Source: Gerris lacustris (Eukaryota > Arthropoda > Insecta > Hemiptera > Gerridae). From it: DNA of 64,000 nucleotides. The stretch's first letter is position 1. Each line of letters opens with the position of its first letter. Under the pieces are notes generated by a model, which saw nothing but the letters and a program-made list of their open reading frames with translations, made no database searches and had not been told where the DNA came from. This document shows positions 1 through 11,249 of the stretch, one piece after another. The translations under genes and the position numbers were made by a program. The DNA is taken from positions 136,591,787-136,655,786 of the forward strand of contig OX578276.1 of assembly GCA_951217055.1 (NCBI GenBank), in the 5' to 3' direction.

Positions 1-330
1 GAATTAAAGTATCAATTTTTATAACATTTATACAGCGCAGACGGTTAAAATTTATCTCCGGGTTACATTTTTAATAAACCATTCAAATTTCATAAAAATC
101 ATATGAGTACATTTGAAGATTAATGAGTAAATAAAAATGTATGTTTGCGCTTATCGGTTAGCGAAAATGGACTGACAGACAGACCGACAGGCACGGGACA
201 AAAAATTCTCCCTTGTTTTTTAAACGGATTTTTTTTTAAATTAGAGACATAAACATTTTTCGTTCTTTAGAACGATCAAAAACCTTCCGTTACCTTCAGG
301 TAAGCTGAGAAGCAAAAAAAAGATTTTTGT
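1..330. repeat. dispersed repeat, copy 1 (AT-rich, with CAGACAGACCGACAGG tract)
   Basis: The first ~180 bases recur, diverged, at 1015-1175: both begin AATTAAAGTATCAATT, continue through a CAAATTTCATAAAAA stretch and end near AATGTATGTTTG. Bases ~170-320 (a CAGACAGACCGACAGG segment, then a TTCGTTCTTTAGAACGATCA segment and CCGTTACCTTC) recur near 1775-1935. No coding potential is visible. The family is not recognised; it behaves like interspersed non-autonomous repeat DNA. Confidence 0.6.
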
Positions 331-1014
331 AAAAAAAAACTTGGGAACTAACCGAGGAAAATGAGCATTTTATAACGACAGGCATTATCTAAAAATAGAT
401 ACTTTACTTTTAAGAAGTAGGCTTCCGATAGTGCTATCCCCTAATACCCTAAATTGCTGATGTATACTCTTATCAGATTATTGGAAAAGAAGAGAGAAAC
501 TTAGAAACTCTCTTCCTGTCACAGTAGATCCTTAGTTAAAGCAAAAAAAGCTTTTCCAAAGAGACGTTGTTTATTCTTTCTTCCTTGCCGTGCTAAAGTC
601 TTTCCTGATAGGATTAGACTGGATTGGAAAACAGGATGAATGCATAGAGCTTGGAAGCTTTTTTTTCTAAATTAAACAAAACAATATTTAGTAGATTTTC
701 ATTACAATCCGACAACTAAACCATACTTATCTTTCTTACCTAACTTACAAAGCTGATGTTTCAATAGTATTCTTACATTTATAAGACCCAATTAACTTGG
801 TTTCGCAATCTAAACAAAATAGTAATATAAAATTAAGCCACGACTTAACGGCACGTTTAAAATAGTCTGCCAATTAGTGAGGCACATCATAGCTTCCTTG
901 ATTCCTATTTCGTGAACATTAATGATTTTATGCTTTTACAACCAATTATTGACAAATTTATTTAATTTTCCCCCGTTTTTAAAATCTGTCAAAAATGTTT
1001 TGAGTTGTTTCATT
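331..1014. other. AT-rich non-coding stretch
   Basis: No open reading frame of note, no RNA gene and no internal repeat was seen. It lies between two copies of the dispersed repeat that begins the window. Confidence 0.5.
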
Positions 1015-1176
1015 AATTAAAGTATCAATTAAACAAAATTTAGGTGCACAGACAGTGAAATTTATCCGGCGCTATGAGCAGTCTACTTTTGTCAAACCAT
1101 CCAAATTTCATAAAAAATCAGCTGAGTAGGTATACTTTTGAAGATTAGGTGTAAATAAATGTATGTTTGGGCGCAT
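1015..1176. repeat. dispersed repeat, copy 2
   Basis: Second copy of the sequence at 1-180, in the same orientation, with substitutions and small indels throughout. The divergence implies an old duplication or two independent insertions. Confidence 0.6.
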
Positions 1177-1276
1177 GTGGAAGAGAAAAAATTTGAAACA
1201 GAAGGTTGAAACTTATATGGGACCAACAATGGGCTAATTATGACCAAATTTAATTAAAATCGGACAAGTGGTTTTA

Positions 1277-1697
1277 GGTTTCTGTACAAAGTACAAAAAG
1301 AAACCTTATATAACGGGTCTGTCTGTCTGTCCGTTGCTTGTTGCAATTCATAAACTACTATAGCTAGGAACATGAAATTCGGCACACAGGTGCATCTTGG
1401 CATTTGTGACAACTGCACACTTTTTCGATTTTTCACACTTAATATTTTCAAGATGGCAGCCAATATGGCGGGTTTTCTAAAAACGTTTTAAATTGAAGGT
1501 CTTGAAATGAAGAAAAAGAATATGCAACTATTAAAATTGCGCACCTAATATTTTCAAGATGGCGGCCAATATGGCGGGTGACTAAAAACGTTTTTAGTCA
1601 CCATGACATGTTATACATCAATTTAAAGGTATTGAAGTGTAGAAAAAGAATATGTAACTATTACACTTAATAATTTTAACTTTATCGTACAGAAACC
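1277..1697. mobile_element. short TIR element with internal subrepeats
   Basis: The ends are inverted copies of an 11-mer: GGTTTCTGTAC at 1277-1287 and GTACAGAAACC at 1687-1697. Inside are a TCTGTCTGTCTGTCCG tract and two direct subrepeats carrying TTCAAGATGGC and CCAATATGGCGGGT (near 1446 and 1551, ~107 bp apart). The second is followed by a hairpin, CTAAAAACGTTTTTAG. No transposase is present, so any mobility would be in trans. The plan (short TIR, TCTGTCTGTC tract, internal subrepeats) resembles the elements at 21.8 and 60 kb. Confidence 0.55.
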
Positions 1698-1774
1698 GGC
1701 GATTATCGCCTCACGTACTTACGTGAAACGCGCCTTACTTGTTTAAGATATGTTGGTGCGCCAAGAATTGAGAC

Positions 1775-1935
1775 AAAACGACAGACCGATAGACAGACGG
1801 AACCAAAAATATTCCCTGACATCTGAAACGGATTTCTTCTTCTTTCCTTGGAATTATTGAAATCGGGGGCATACATTTTTTTTTCTTCAGAACGATCACA
1901 TAGCTCCGTTACCTTCGGTAAACTCGGAAGCAAAA
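1775..1935. repeat. dispersed repeat fragment related to 170-320
   Basis: Shares the sequence order of 170-320: a GACAGACCGATAGACAGACGG-like tract, a TTCTTCAGAACGATCA-like segment, then CCGTTACCTTCGGTAA. The short frames read through it on the minus strand are repeat translations, not genes. Confidence 0.5.
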
Positions 1936-2728
1936 TAATTATACCACAAAATGACTGATTGACAATTTAGTTTTCATCGCTTACCTAATGTTTTAAACGT
2001 ATAATTCTAATATTCTTTAGAAATCGATAATACTCAGACTCATTAAATTCGTTCATTTATTTTTAAGCATCCTGTAATAAATAAGAGTTAGGCTTGGCAC
2101 AAAGTTTTACAAGGATATTTTTCAAATGACATACGAATAATAAATTAAACTCAAGGGATTGAATTTTAGTTGAATAAGAGAGATTGTCAGTTAAGAGCAC
2201 AAGCGGACAATAATGTCCTCCCATTAATTTAAATATACGTGACAACATATTGGAAAATTAATTACAAAGTCGATACTTTTATCAAGGGAGCGGCCCCTCT
2301 TCATCCTCTTTCCCCCTGTACCCCACTTACATCTGCTTTATACCACACTTTTGAATATAAATTGATAATGTGTCAATTTGTTGAAGGTAAATTTAGGAAC
2401 GGTCAAAATTACTCTCTTGTTTTTAATAATCCATTATATTGTTGTTGTTTTTTTTCATTACACAACTTCAAAAGGTAAAAATAGAATGATAAACAAGATT
2501 AGATTTATGTATAAGAGATAATTACTTTTTTAAGCGTTAAATCAAAACAGTTTTTCACATATTATTATTTTAATTTAAATTATTCGTCAGATAAAGTTAA
2601 AAATGTTGTAAATCAATTACATTAATACATAGGATAAATCTTTTAGTCATATGATCGTTTTTATTTTGAAATAATATTCAATTATTTATTAATAAATCTA
2701 TTCTTTAAATTTATTATTGTGAATTTTT

Positions 2729-3489
2729 GGAACGAAGTTCCTTATGGCACGTCACGAAAAAAAACACACCGTCACAAAATCACCTTCACGCAAAATCCGT
2801 CACGAAATCTACAGATGACGATAACTTGAGCAAAAGATCACCGAGTTAGATGAAATTTAGTACACATGTTCATTTTACCAATACCCAGGCTGAGTTCGTC
2901 GGAAAACGTTATCCGCCCAAGCATTCACGCTCAACGCTCGCGTAAACGTAAGCTTCGAAAGACGGGAAAAGGTGTTATTAAGGAAGCCTGTTACTTGACT
3001 TGTTTTGATTATTTTTGTTTATATATGTCAAAAATGTCTCTTTGTTTGTAAATAAATAAAATATAATCATGTAAAATTTAACCTTGATACAAGCAGAAGC
3101 TTTAGAGTAGGGAAGAGATATACGTGTATTTTATAATATTTTAAATTAATTGGCCGGGTAGGTAGAAAACAGTCCTATTTCAATCCAAACTCCTTTAACA
3201 AACATACTCTTCCACTATAAACTCATCATGATAAACTTTTTTCTTATATTCAATATATATTTATAGTAAGACGCTTGCTTTAATTATACAAATAATAATT
3301 TTCTTTTAATTTTGCCTTAACTCTGCTAGGTACAAACAGTTCGTTACTTTTAATTTTGTCTCTTTTCTAACTCCGCCATGTATAAGTAGTTAGCAATGTA
3401 TACGTACTTAGCAGTGTGATTTTATAATTTATATTTAATGAAAAATATAAGGAACTTCGTTCCTACCGGGTGTCCCGCGACACCACACG
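2729..3489 (+). mobile_element. GGAACGAAGTTCC-ended non-autonomous element, copy 1
   Basis: Begins GGAACGAAGTTCCTTA at 2729 and ends with the inverted form TAAGGAACTTCGTTCC, then CCGGGTGTCCCGCGACACC, a self-complementary GGTGTC/GACACC hairpin, near 3489. Internal landmarks (CAGATGACGATAACTTGAG, CGTTATCCGCCCAAG, CGCTCGCGTAAACG) recur in two copies at 9.6-11.25 kb, and the terminal motif recurs at 14.16 kb. The 61-codon frame at 2866-3051 is only a translation of this repeat. The hairpin next to one end recalls Helitrons, but no CTRR end is visible, so the class stays open. Confidence 0.65.
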
Positions 3490-3569
3490 TTTCAATAAAT
3501 TTCTATTGCGCTTTTCTTAAGTAGTTTTAAATAATTATACCTATTATTACTTTAATAGTTATTTGAGCA

Positions 3570-3725
3570 ACTAGTGCAGCAACTACTCCCCTTATAAAAA
3601 CAGAAGTGTAATATTCCTTTGTCCTAAAGTACATTGGATTAAACATCCCTTTGTCTTAATTGTTATTTAGTCAGTCATTTACATTTAAAAAAATCATAGG
3701 GGAGTAACAATCTAAAGAAGTACCA
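3570..3725. repeat. ACTCCCCTTATAAAAA dispersed repeat
   Basis: ACTCCCCTTATAAAAA near 3585 and GGGGAGTAACAATCTAAAG near 3700 face each other as partial inverted repeats. The same pair forms a tighter hairpin at 57488-57548, so this is a small interspersed foldback-type repeat. Confidence 0.5.
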
Positions 3726-4204
3726 TAATTTTAACTGTTGTACAAATAAAAATTTATTTTTTACAACGTCCTATGTTCATTATTAATTATCTAAAAAAAA
3801 AAAATAATAATTTGATCAATTATGGCGTTTATATAAAAACTCCTATGGTTCGTCAATTATTATTTCAACACCTCACCAAATATATAAATTTTTAATTATA
3901 GTTGCAACTTCTTTATTTTATTATGGTTTTTGTTAATTTACTGTTTAGATCCTTTTGTTAAAAGTGTGTAAATAACCCTTAATGTTTCTCTGGAGTTACT
4001 TTTGGTTGTTAGAATAAACTAATTTATCGAGCACGGAAAGTTAATTTAATTGAACAATACTAAAAATTAAATTAAAAGGCAGCTTTGAGATACTTGAAAT
4101 TCATTAAGGCGCTTTTTGAAGTAAACCTATTATTTGGATGAGTAGGATTAAAAGGGTTTTTAAAACAACTTCTACAAGCTGTAAAGCAGAATAATTCCAT
4201 CGAC

Positions 4205-4238
4205 ATAACTTCTACTAACAGCTGTTAGTAGAAGTTAT
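4205..4238. repeat. perfect 34-bp palindrome
   Basis: Bases 4205-4221 are the exact reverse complement of 4222-4238, with no spacer; the centre is AACAG/CTGTT. It stands alone between unrelated flanks. It could be a cruciform or dimeric binding site, or the remnant of a foldback element. Confidence 0.9.
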
Positions 4239-4479
4239 TTCTTATTCATTAGAAGATTTGCATAAAGAATCGACACAAAGGAAAATCTATACTCTATCAT
4301 AGAAGAAACGGAACCATAAAATGATCGATAATTAATTTAATTATTTTTATTAAAATTTAACGGCTTTGCTTACAAAAACTATAAAATCTATAATCTAAAT
4401 CATAATCTATAAATCAGTAAATCTAAATCTATAATCAGAACAACAACAAAACAAACAATCAGAACAACAACAATAACAG

Positions 4480-4899
4480 TAGCTTTTAATTACAAAGATT
4501 ATTTCTGTAATCAGTTGAAAATTTATTTCTGTAATCAGTTAATATAATACATAATTACATACATTGATATAGACTGCCTTATTCGCATCCTATCTCGTAT
4601 TTTATTTATGTTAACTTTTACAACCTATAATATTATCAAATTTATTTAGTTGTTACCTCCTTTAAAATTTAACGTTAATCAGTTCACTTAGATTTTATAG
4701 ATTTTGATTTAAATTTTAAAGGAGGTAACAACTGAATAAATTTGATAATATTAGGTCGTAAAAGTAAACATAAATAAAATATGAGATAGGATGCGAATAA
4801 GGCAGTCTATATCAATGAATGTAAGTATGTATTATATTAACTGATTACAGAAATAAATGTTCAACTGATTACAGAAATAATCTTGGTAATTAAAAGCTA
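4480..4899. mobile_element. foldback element, ~190-bp arms
   Basis: Left arm 4480-4670 and right arm 4711-4899 are near-identical inverted copies around a 40-bp spacer. The outer ends read TAGCTTTTAATTAC on the left and its reverse complement on the right; the inner ends read ACCTCCTTTAAAATTT and AAATTTTAAAGGAGGT. Differences are a handful of substitutions and short indels (for example ATTACAAAG against ATTACCAAG). Nothing is encoded. The transcript would fold into a long, nearly perfect hairpin. Confidence 0.85.
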
Positions 4900-5699
4900 T
4901 TGTTTGTGAAACAAATATTCACAAGTATCTCAGTTCAGGAGTCCCCATTAGTTTAGATTCTTCATTTAACCAGACTTCAAATTTTAAGGAACAAAATAGA
5001 GTGTAACATTTTCGAAGGACATTTCTACAGGAAAATATGTTTCTTACAAGCGACTCCACTTCCACTTTTCTTATTATATAATCGTTTAAACCAAATAACC
5101 ACACCCGAAACTTTTATAATGAAAAAATTATAGAAATACTTTCTATAGTGAGGTTTTTCTAAAACAGTGTTTTATAACAATTCTAAACGGGGTAATTTCT
5201 TCGAATTAATTATATAACGGAATCTAATAAAGAGGAAAATATTTTTCAACTTTGTTTTTCACAAAATAACAAAAACCCTTTTAATAATATCATAAGCTTG
5301 TAAATGTAATATTTTTAAAACCCAATAGTAAGTTTACGTAAAAATTATGAGCTAAAATATTTCTTTTTTTTAACTTGAATATTTTATTTTATTTTTATTT
5401 TTTTTTTTAATGCTGAATTGATCCTAGATCTGCAGTCACCCATCCAAATGTCATGTATGTATGGACGAGTTTAATTACAACAACCATTTAGGCACTCATG
5501 ACTAATCTAATGACTTCTACAATAGGTTGAAAGCGTTTGAAGTAGATAAAATAAATAGTTGAGACACACGTATGTATTTCTACTTTCTCCTATAAGAACT
5601 ATAAAAATCGGTTCATGAAAACTCAGGCAATCATTCTCATTTACAAGTTCATAATAACTTAGCCCAGTGATTTCCATTTATTAGTTTTCGAGTTTCTGT

Positions 5700-6090
5700 A
5701 GTACATTTAATTATTATAGAACATAATATTAAAATTTATCATAAATATAACAATTTGTCATAAAAATATCTTCTCGGCGAGGAATCAATCTCACCCGGCC
5801 TCTCATTGTCCGCGTATAAGCAATTTTCTCTGGAGCAAGATTTTCCCGGTAAAACGGCTTATATTGTTCTATTCGTATTTAAAGGGACTATTTTTTAGAA
5901 TTTTTTAATCAAATTAGTCGGAATAATTTTCGAGAAAAAATTTTTTTTTTAACTTTTTTTCAAAGTTTTTGGGGAGCCCCCCCAAATTTAGAGCTAAAAT
6001 GTATTTCTTGATTTTGCCTCGGAGTATGATTTTTCTGAACACGTTTGCCAAATTTCGTCAAAATTAGCCTAGTAGTTTAGCTCCACGCGT
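5700..6090. repeat. dispersed repeat with CACCCGGCCTCTC motif, copy 1
   Basis: Shares a long colinear block with 27340-27630: TACATTTAATTATTA, CCCGGCCTCTC, TTTTCCCGG then AAAAC, ATTCGTAT, CCCCCAAATTTAGAGCTAAAAT. A shorter match to the TTTCCCGG..ATTCATAT segment lies near 62320-62400. The end is followed by an A-run and the 5S-derived segment. It resembles a truncated non-LTR or Penelope-like 3' part, but nothing coding remains. Confidence 0.55.
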
Positions 6091-6143
6091 CTTTACAGAT
6101 TCAGACAGACATTTAAAAAAAAAAAAAAAAATCGGGTACGGGG

Positions 6144-6206
6144 TACCTCAGAACTTTTCCTCACTTCAGAGGCCACTAAAGTGGCCTCTCCTGCTGCGAA
6201 GCAGCA
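6144..6206. repeat. two adjacent GC-rich hairpins
   Basis: AGAGGCCACTAAAGTGGCCTCT and CCTGCTGCGAAGCAGCAGG are two short, near-perfect hairpins placed directly upstream of the 5S-derived segment. Confidence 0.7.
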
Positions 6207-6208
6207 GG

Positions 6209-6262
6209 AGGAAGCAGCATTGGACGTGGTCAGTACTTGGATGGGTGACCGTTCTGAACAAA
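6209..6262 (+). repeat. 5S rRNA-derived segment (5S-SINE or 5S pseudogene fragment)
   Basis: GGAAGCAGCATTGGACGTGG followed by TCAGTACTTGGATGGGTGACCG matches the 3' half of eukaryotic 5S rRNA, including the strongly conserved AGTACTTGGATGGGTGACCG block that overlaps the TFIIIA/box C control region. The 5' half of 5S is missing or unrecognisable, and after GTGACCG the match fades, so it is not a working 5S gene. It may be the relic of a 5S-derived (SINE3-type) retroposon or a promiscuous 5S fragment. The minus-strand frame across it has no meaning as protein. Confidence 0.75.
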
Positions 6263-6821
6263 CTGATTTATTATCATTTTTACAAAACAAAACAACCTTA
6301 TTTTTAATACCTATATTTTATTTTATTATTTGAAGTTTGGCGGTATTTTGACAGATGTAAACAAACTTTGACGTCATCAAAATTATCGCACTAATAAATA
6401 ATTATATTCACTTATAACTTTTAAACTAATTAATAGAATTTCATCGTTTTTTTTTTATATTTGTTCCTTAATTTTTTCAGGTTCCAACGATATGCTATAT
6501 GTCAAAAACCCATCTGTAACTTCAGTATTATTAACCGTCAAAGTTTAAAAATTCAAAAATTTATAACTTTAAACTGGCGCGGCGGCCAAAATCAAAATGA
6601 AATTTAGTGGGCTTGTTTGTCATGCAGAGAGGTACATTCGAGCCAAATTTCAACTCGATCAGGACCATTTTCGATTTATTACGATTTTTCTGACTCAGCA
6701 AACTGGGTTCAATATGGCGGAAATAGTTGATTTTCCGGGTGGCACAATTACAGGTTAGGACTGATTTTTCTGCCGTTTCAACTCTCTAGGTTAAATACCT
6801 TGGGCGCTACGATGATAACAC

Positions 6822-6852
6822 ACATACACACACACATACACACATATATACG
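6822..6852. repeat. CA-rich microsatellite
   Basis: ACACACATACACACACACATACACACATATATA, an imperfect (CA)n/(TA)n run, with no coding context. Confidence 0.8.
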
Positions 6853-6869
6853 TCATGCTGAAAACCACT

Positions 6870-7700
6870 CAGGAGGTCTTAAAAACACCTAAAACGGATA
6901 ATTCCGTTGAAATATCGCAAAAAAAAATGTTGTGAAAACAATACTTTTCCTACTATTAGTAGTGAGGAAGAGTAAAAAAAAAAACTTTTTTGGACTCAGG
7001 GAACCTGAAAACGTCTAAATCTATCAATATCGAATTTTTTGCCATCATAATACTTGCTCTTTATATGAGGAAGTAATAAGACAGTATTGTGATGGTGAAA
7101 AATTCAATTTTGAGATTTGGTGGGTTTTTACGAGATCCCTTGAGTGTAAAAAGGTCGTATATAAAAAATGTTTGTCGTCGGTAATCTGTGCAGATGCGTA
7201 AAGCCTAAACGACTGGGCCGATTTCGGTTAAATTTGGATTACATGTTTCAGAAAAATTCAACCCCGAGGCGAAATGATTTTAGCTATTTCATTGGAGGCG
7301 CAACCCCCCTAAAAACTCTAAACAGTGGATTTAAATTATTTCTCGAAAACAAAAGAATTTATTAAAATATTCTGAAATGAAGTCCATTTACAAATCTAAA
7401 AAAAGTCGTTTTAACGTTGTGAGTGCAGTGCGATCTTGATAGAATTAAGAAAAACACTAAACTGATTTGTACCTTGTTCTTTATTTTACAGCTCCTAGTA
7501 CAATGTACAACTATAAAGTAATAACCGATTTAATTTTATTGCTTCACTTGGCCCGTTTTTGAATGATGATAGGCTGACTTTTTTCGGGAGAGGATCTAGA
7601 ACTCTTTTTTTTTTATTTATGCTCATTAAGAAACTGGGCAGCTTCGTTAGCACACAAGTGTGCCAAATTTGAAGTTTTTAGCTAATCTTGAAGTCACTTA
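6870..7700. repeat. dispersed repeat relics, no gene
   Basis: Contains short stereotyped phrases seen in interspersed repeats, such as GGGCCGATTTCGGTTAAATT near 7217. The 65-codon plus frame at 7168-7365 has no recognisable domain and runs through this repeat phrase; I do not call it a gene. Confidence 0.4.
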
Positions 7701-9090
7701 TAATTTTGATGATGGGTGAGTGAGGCAGTAACAAAAATTTCAATCTTTGAAACTCTCCCCAGCTGAAAAATATGAATAGTAAGGGCTCAATTTTTAAGTT
7801 TCCTAAGCTACTTAAGTTTAATACCTTAAGAGGAAGCAGAGATAATATTATGAGGGTGAGAAAAACCGGGTGAATTGGTTTTGGTTCAAGTAAAGATACA
7901 CTGCATGCTTACTGGAACTTGGCCTTAATCACTACTGTACGTTCAGATCAAAATAAATCGTTAATCAAGAGCAAATAAAATAAATAATTTTATGGTATTC
8001 TCATTTGTACGTATAATTTCAATCTCAGATTTATAAGAATACAAAGAAATATGTTAACATAATTAATAAGTATTAATTGCTTTATTGTCACCCTTAGTTT
8101 CTATAATAAACTGAACACAGCCTAATTGCAGAATGCAGCTGTGTCTAAAGCACCTGGTATCAGAGAAATACATAATTATTTGACCTTTAGACTCATAAAT
8201 AGTAACTTTAAATAAGTGTAACTACTTTTACTATTGGAGTTAATCCTCATTTATTCTATAATGAATACAATAAAGCCACTCTAAAGAACCAAGTGTGTAC
8301 TCAAAGCATATGAGTACTTTTGCAAGTTATTATTGCATAATACGTTTGAAACAATCAGTGCTCTTGGACTTCAAATGTGTACATGCAAGGTTTTAAAAAG
8401 AAGTTGACTAATTAAACAACTGTGTTACAAAAGGAATGAAACCAACAATACAAATAGATAGAAGATAAAAATAAAACTTATAAATAAGTGAAAAGTTTCA
8501 ACACTTAAATACAAATTTATTATGTAGAGCGAGGAAACAAGTAAAAAAGTTTAATGCATTAACCCATGAAGCTACCCTCTGGGAATACTAACCTACCCAC
8601 TGAACCAGTATAATATATGTCTTAGCCAAACATTCACTAACAAAACTATATAAGTTAACCTAATGTATTTATAAGTTTTCCTTATAACTCTTATAGCCAA
8701 AGTGACCTTTGCCCCTTAATAACATTAGATGCAGTTACTCAATACATCATTTAAGTCAACATTCAATTCTGTTATTGGCTAGACATGGTTTTTTTATGTA
8801 TATAATGTAAAGATGGGACATAATTTCCTTAAATTATCTAAAGTTTTGCAAGTGTTGTTTATTTTAAGCCGATGTACATGCTACATTATATAAATGCCTT
8901 AAATAATATACTTCGAGTTTAATATAAAGGTTTTAATAAAATAAAAATAGTTTTACAGATTTTTCTCTCAATTTAACAAGTTATTTCTGTTGAAAACCCA
9001 AAATTTTAAAGTCAGTTTATCTTTAACTAAAGTGTGCGGATAGCAAAAATTAATCACTTCATAAATATTAAAATCAAACTCAACTGAATA
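7701..9090. other. AT-rich non-coding stretch
   Basis: No repeat structure, RNA gene or coding region recognised. Confidence 0.45.
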
Positions 9091-9117
9091 CATAGGTAAT
9101 TATTATTAAAATGAAAT

Positions 9118-9475
9118 GAACTTAAAAATGAAATTTCTAATTGATTGTACAAGGTACAGGTACTAAATGGGTACTTTATAATTATAAGCGATATTTCTCG
9201 GTCTAGTTCTATTGTCGTAAATGTCGACTCCTAGACTTTTGGAAAATTGAAAGCTTAGTTCGGGACTAGGTATCGTTACTGACAGAGGAAATTATTTTTC
9301 AGTGTAGCTTAGTTGGTCAGAGTACTATACTGGAAATATAGAGGCCCGTGGTTCGAGCCCCGGCGCTGGAGTCTATTTTTCTCTGTCAGTCTCCCTTTGT
9401 TAATAATAATTATAATTTGATTTAAATTAAAATTTAAACTTTCCGTAGTATGAATACTACCAAAAACTTAAAAAT
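9118..9475 (+). mobile_element. single dispersed copy of the tRNA-like 348-bp family
   Basis: Diverged single copy of the unit that makes up the 20-kb array. It starts AACTTAAAAAT at 9118 and ends on the same motif at 9463-9475, so it carries the short terminal redundancy seen in the inverted array-end unit. Landmarks in order: GATTGTACAAGGTA, TACTTTATAATTATAAGCG, GAAAGCTTAGTTCGGGACTAG, the tRNA-like core at 9299-9371, TCTATTTTT, then TTAATAATAATTATAATTTG and CCGTAGTATGAATACTACC. Substitutions are scattered through it, so this copy is much older than the array. Confidence 0.85.
9299..9371 (+). tRNA. tRNA-like gene (GGA at anticodon position), degenerate
   Basis: A box TAGCTTAGTTGG and B box GGTTCGAGCCC are good Pol III promoter matches. 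The anticodon arm is CTATA-CTGGAAA-TATAG, giving GGA with U33 and A37. The acceptor stem is badly paired (TCAGTG against CGCTGGA) and the T stem CGTGG/CCCGG has two mismatches. The variable region is only 5 nt, while true Ser-GGA tRNAs have a long arm. It is therefore a tRNA-derived element rather than a working tRNA. A T5 tract (TCTATTTTT) follows 5 nt downstream as a possible Pol III terminator. Confidence 0.6.
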
Positions 9476-9576
9476 TATATATTTTTAACTTGAAGGGAAT
9501 AAATGTCCTAAAACCTCGGATATTTGGTAATGTTTATTCAGATCGATCCTAAAACTTTATTTAAATAAAAAAAAAT

Positions 9577-10371
9577 CGTGTGGTGTCACGGGACACCCTG
9601 TAGGAACGAGGTTCCTTACATTTCTCATTAAATATAAATTATAAAATCATACTGCTAAGTAAGTATACGTTGCTAACTACTTATACATGGCGGAGTTAGA
9701 AAAGAGACAAAATTAAAAGTAACTAAGCTAGCGCCTTACAATAAATATGTATTGAATATTGAGAAAAAAGTTAATAGGAAATAGGACTGTTTTCTACCTA
9801 CCTACACGGCCTACTAATTTAAATATTATAAAATATCTCTTCCCTACACAAAAATGTTGGCTTGTATCAGGTTGAAATTTTACATGTCTGTTTCAATTGT
9901 ACTTTAGACGATGTGTAAGAAATTTTATTAAAATCGTTGCGTTAGAACTTAAGATATCGGTAAAAACGTTGTTTTCTTTATTTTAAACGTTTAGGTCTGC
10001 TTTAATAAATTTAGCGATCTTTATCACTTCATAGCAATGTCGGTGTTCGTTTTACTAAAAAGATATATTTTAAAAAAATATTATTTGTCTCAATAAATAG
10101 ATGAAGTTAGAATTTTTTCCTGTCCTAAAATTCCAATTTTAAATTTGAAGCTTACGTTTACGGGAGCGTTAAACACTTGGCACTTAACGTTGTCCATCGA
10201 GCTTGTCCTGGGCATTGGTAAAACGAACATTTGTACCAAATTTCAAGTAACACGGTCATCTTTTACTCATGTTATCGCCATCGATAGATTTCGTGACGCC
10301 TGATTTTGTGAAAGGCGTTTTTTTTTGGATTCACTCCGGGCTCCAGAACGTGCCATAAGGAACTTCGTTCC
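9577..10371 (-). mobile_element. GGAACGAAGTTCC-ended element, copy 2 (minus orientation)
   Basis: Reverse-orientation relative of the element at 2729-3489. Its plus-strand start, GTGTGGTGTCACGGGACACC, is the terminal hairpin, followed by GGAACGAGGTTCC; it ends AAGGAACTTCGTTCC at 10371. Internal blocks (TTTACGGGAGCGTT, CATTGGTAAAACGAACAT) are inverted versions of those in copy 1. Confidence 0.65.
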
Positions 10372-10390
10372 AAAAATAATTTTACTTTTC

Positions 10391-11249
10391 AGAACAAAGA
10401 TCCTTATGGCACGTTACAGCATCAGGAGACCGGGAGTGAATCCGAAAAAACCGACCGTCACAAAACCAACCATCAAAATAGACCGATGACGATAACTTGA
10501 GTAAAAGTTAACATTTTGATTTAGTTGAAATTTAGTACACACATGTTCATTTTACCAATGCCCAGGACGAGCTCGATGGACAACGTTATCCGCCCAAGGG
10601 TTCACGCACAACGCTCGCGTAAACGAAAGCTTCAAATGTAAAATTGAAATTTTAGGACGGGAAAACATTCTTACTTCATCTATTCAATGAGACAAACAAC
10701 TTTTGTAATTTTTTTTTTTTTTTTTTTTAGTAAAACCAACACAAACACCGCTATGAAGTATGAAAGATCGTTAAATTTAATGAAGCAGAACTAATTATTG
10801 TTTTAAATAAAGAAAACAACCTTTTTACCGATATCTTACATTCAAACGTACCTAACGATTTTAATAAAACTTCAAACACATCACACATCTAAAGTACAAT
10901 TGAAAAAGCAAATTTCATCCTGATACAAGCAGAAGTTTTTCTGTAGTGAATTGATGTTTGTTATAATATTTTAAATTGAGTTGGCCACATTTTGGGAACA
11001 GTCCTGTTCCCTACCTATTTGAACCATCTTCTTTAACTTTTACATGATTAACTATGCTCTCAATAATATTCAATACATATTTATTGCAAGACGCTCGCTT
11101 CGACGATAAAACAAATGCTTTTCTTTTAATTTTGCCATTACTCCGCTAAGTGCAAATAGTTATTAACTTTTTATTTATTCTCTTTTCTAACTCTGTTGCG
11201 TATAAGTAGGTAGCATCGTAAACTTAGCAGTGCGATTTTATAATTTATA
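10391..11249 (+). mobile_element. GGAACGAAGTTCC-family element, copy 3, lost 3' terminus
   Basis: Starts AGAACAAAGATCCTTATGGC 20 bases after copy 2 ends and runs in the opposite direction, so the two copies diverge head to head. It tracks copy 1 (GACGATAACTTGAG, CGTTATCCGCCCAAG, CGCTCGCGTAAACG) to TTATAATTTATA near 11249. There, instead of the usual terminal motif, it is joined to a GC-rich hairpin. Confidence 0.6.

Noticed and set aside
2729..3489. Helitron
   Set aside because: A terminal hairpin is present, but there is no CTRR 3' end, no clear 5' TC and no A/T insertion signature could be established.
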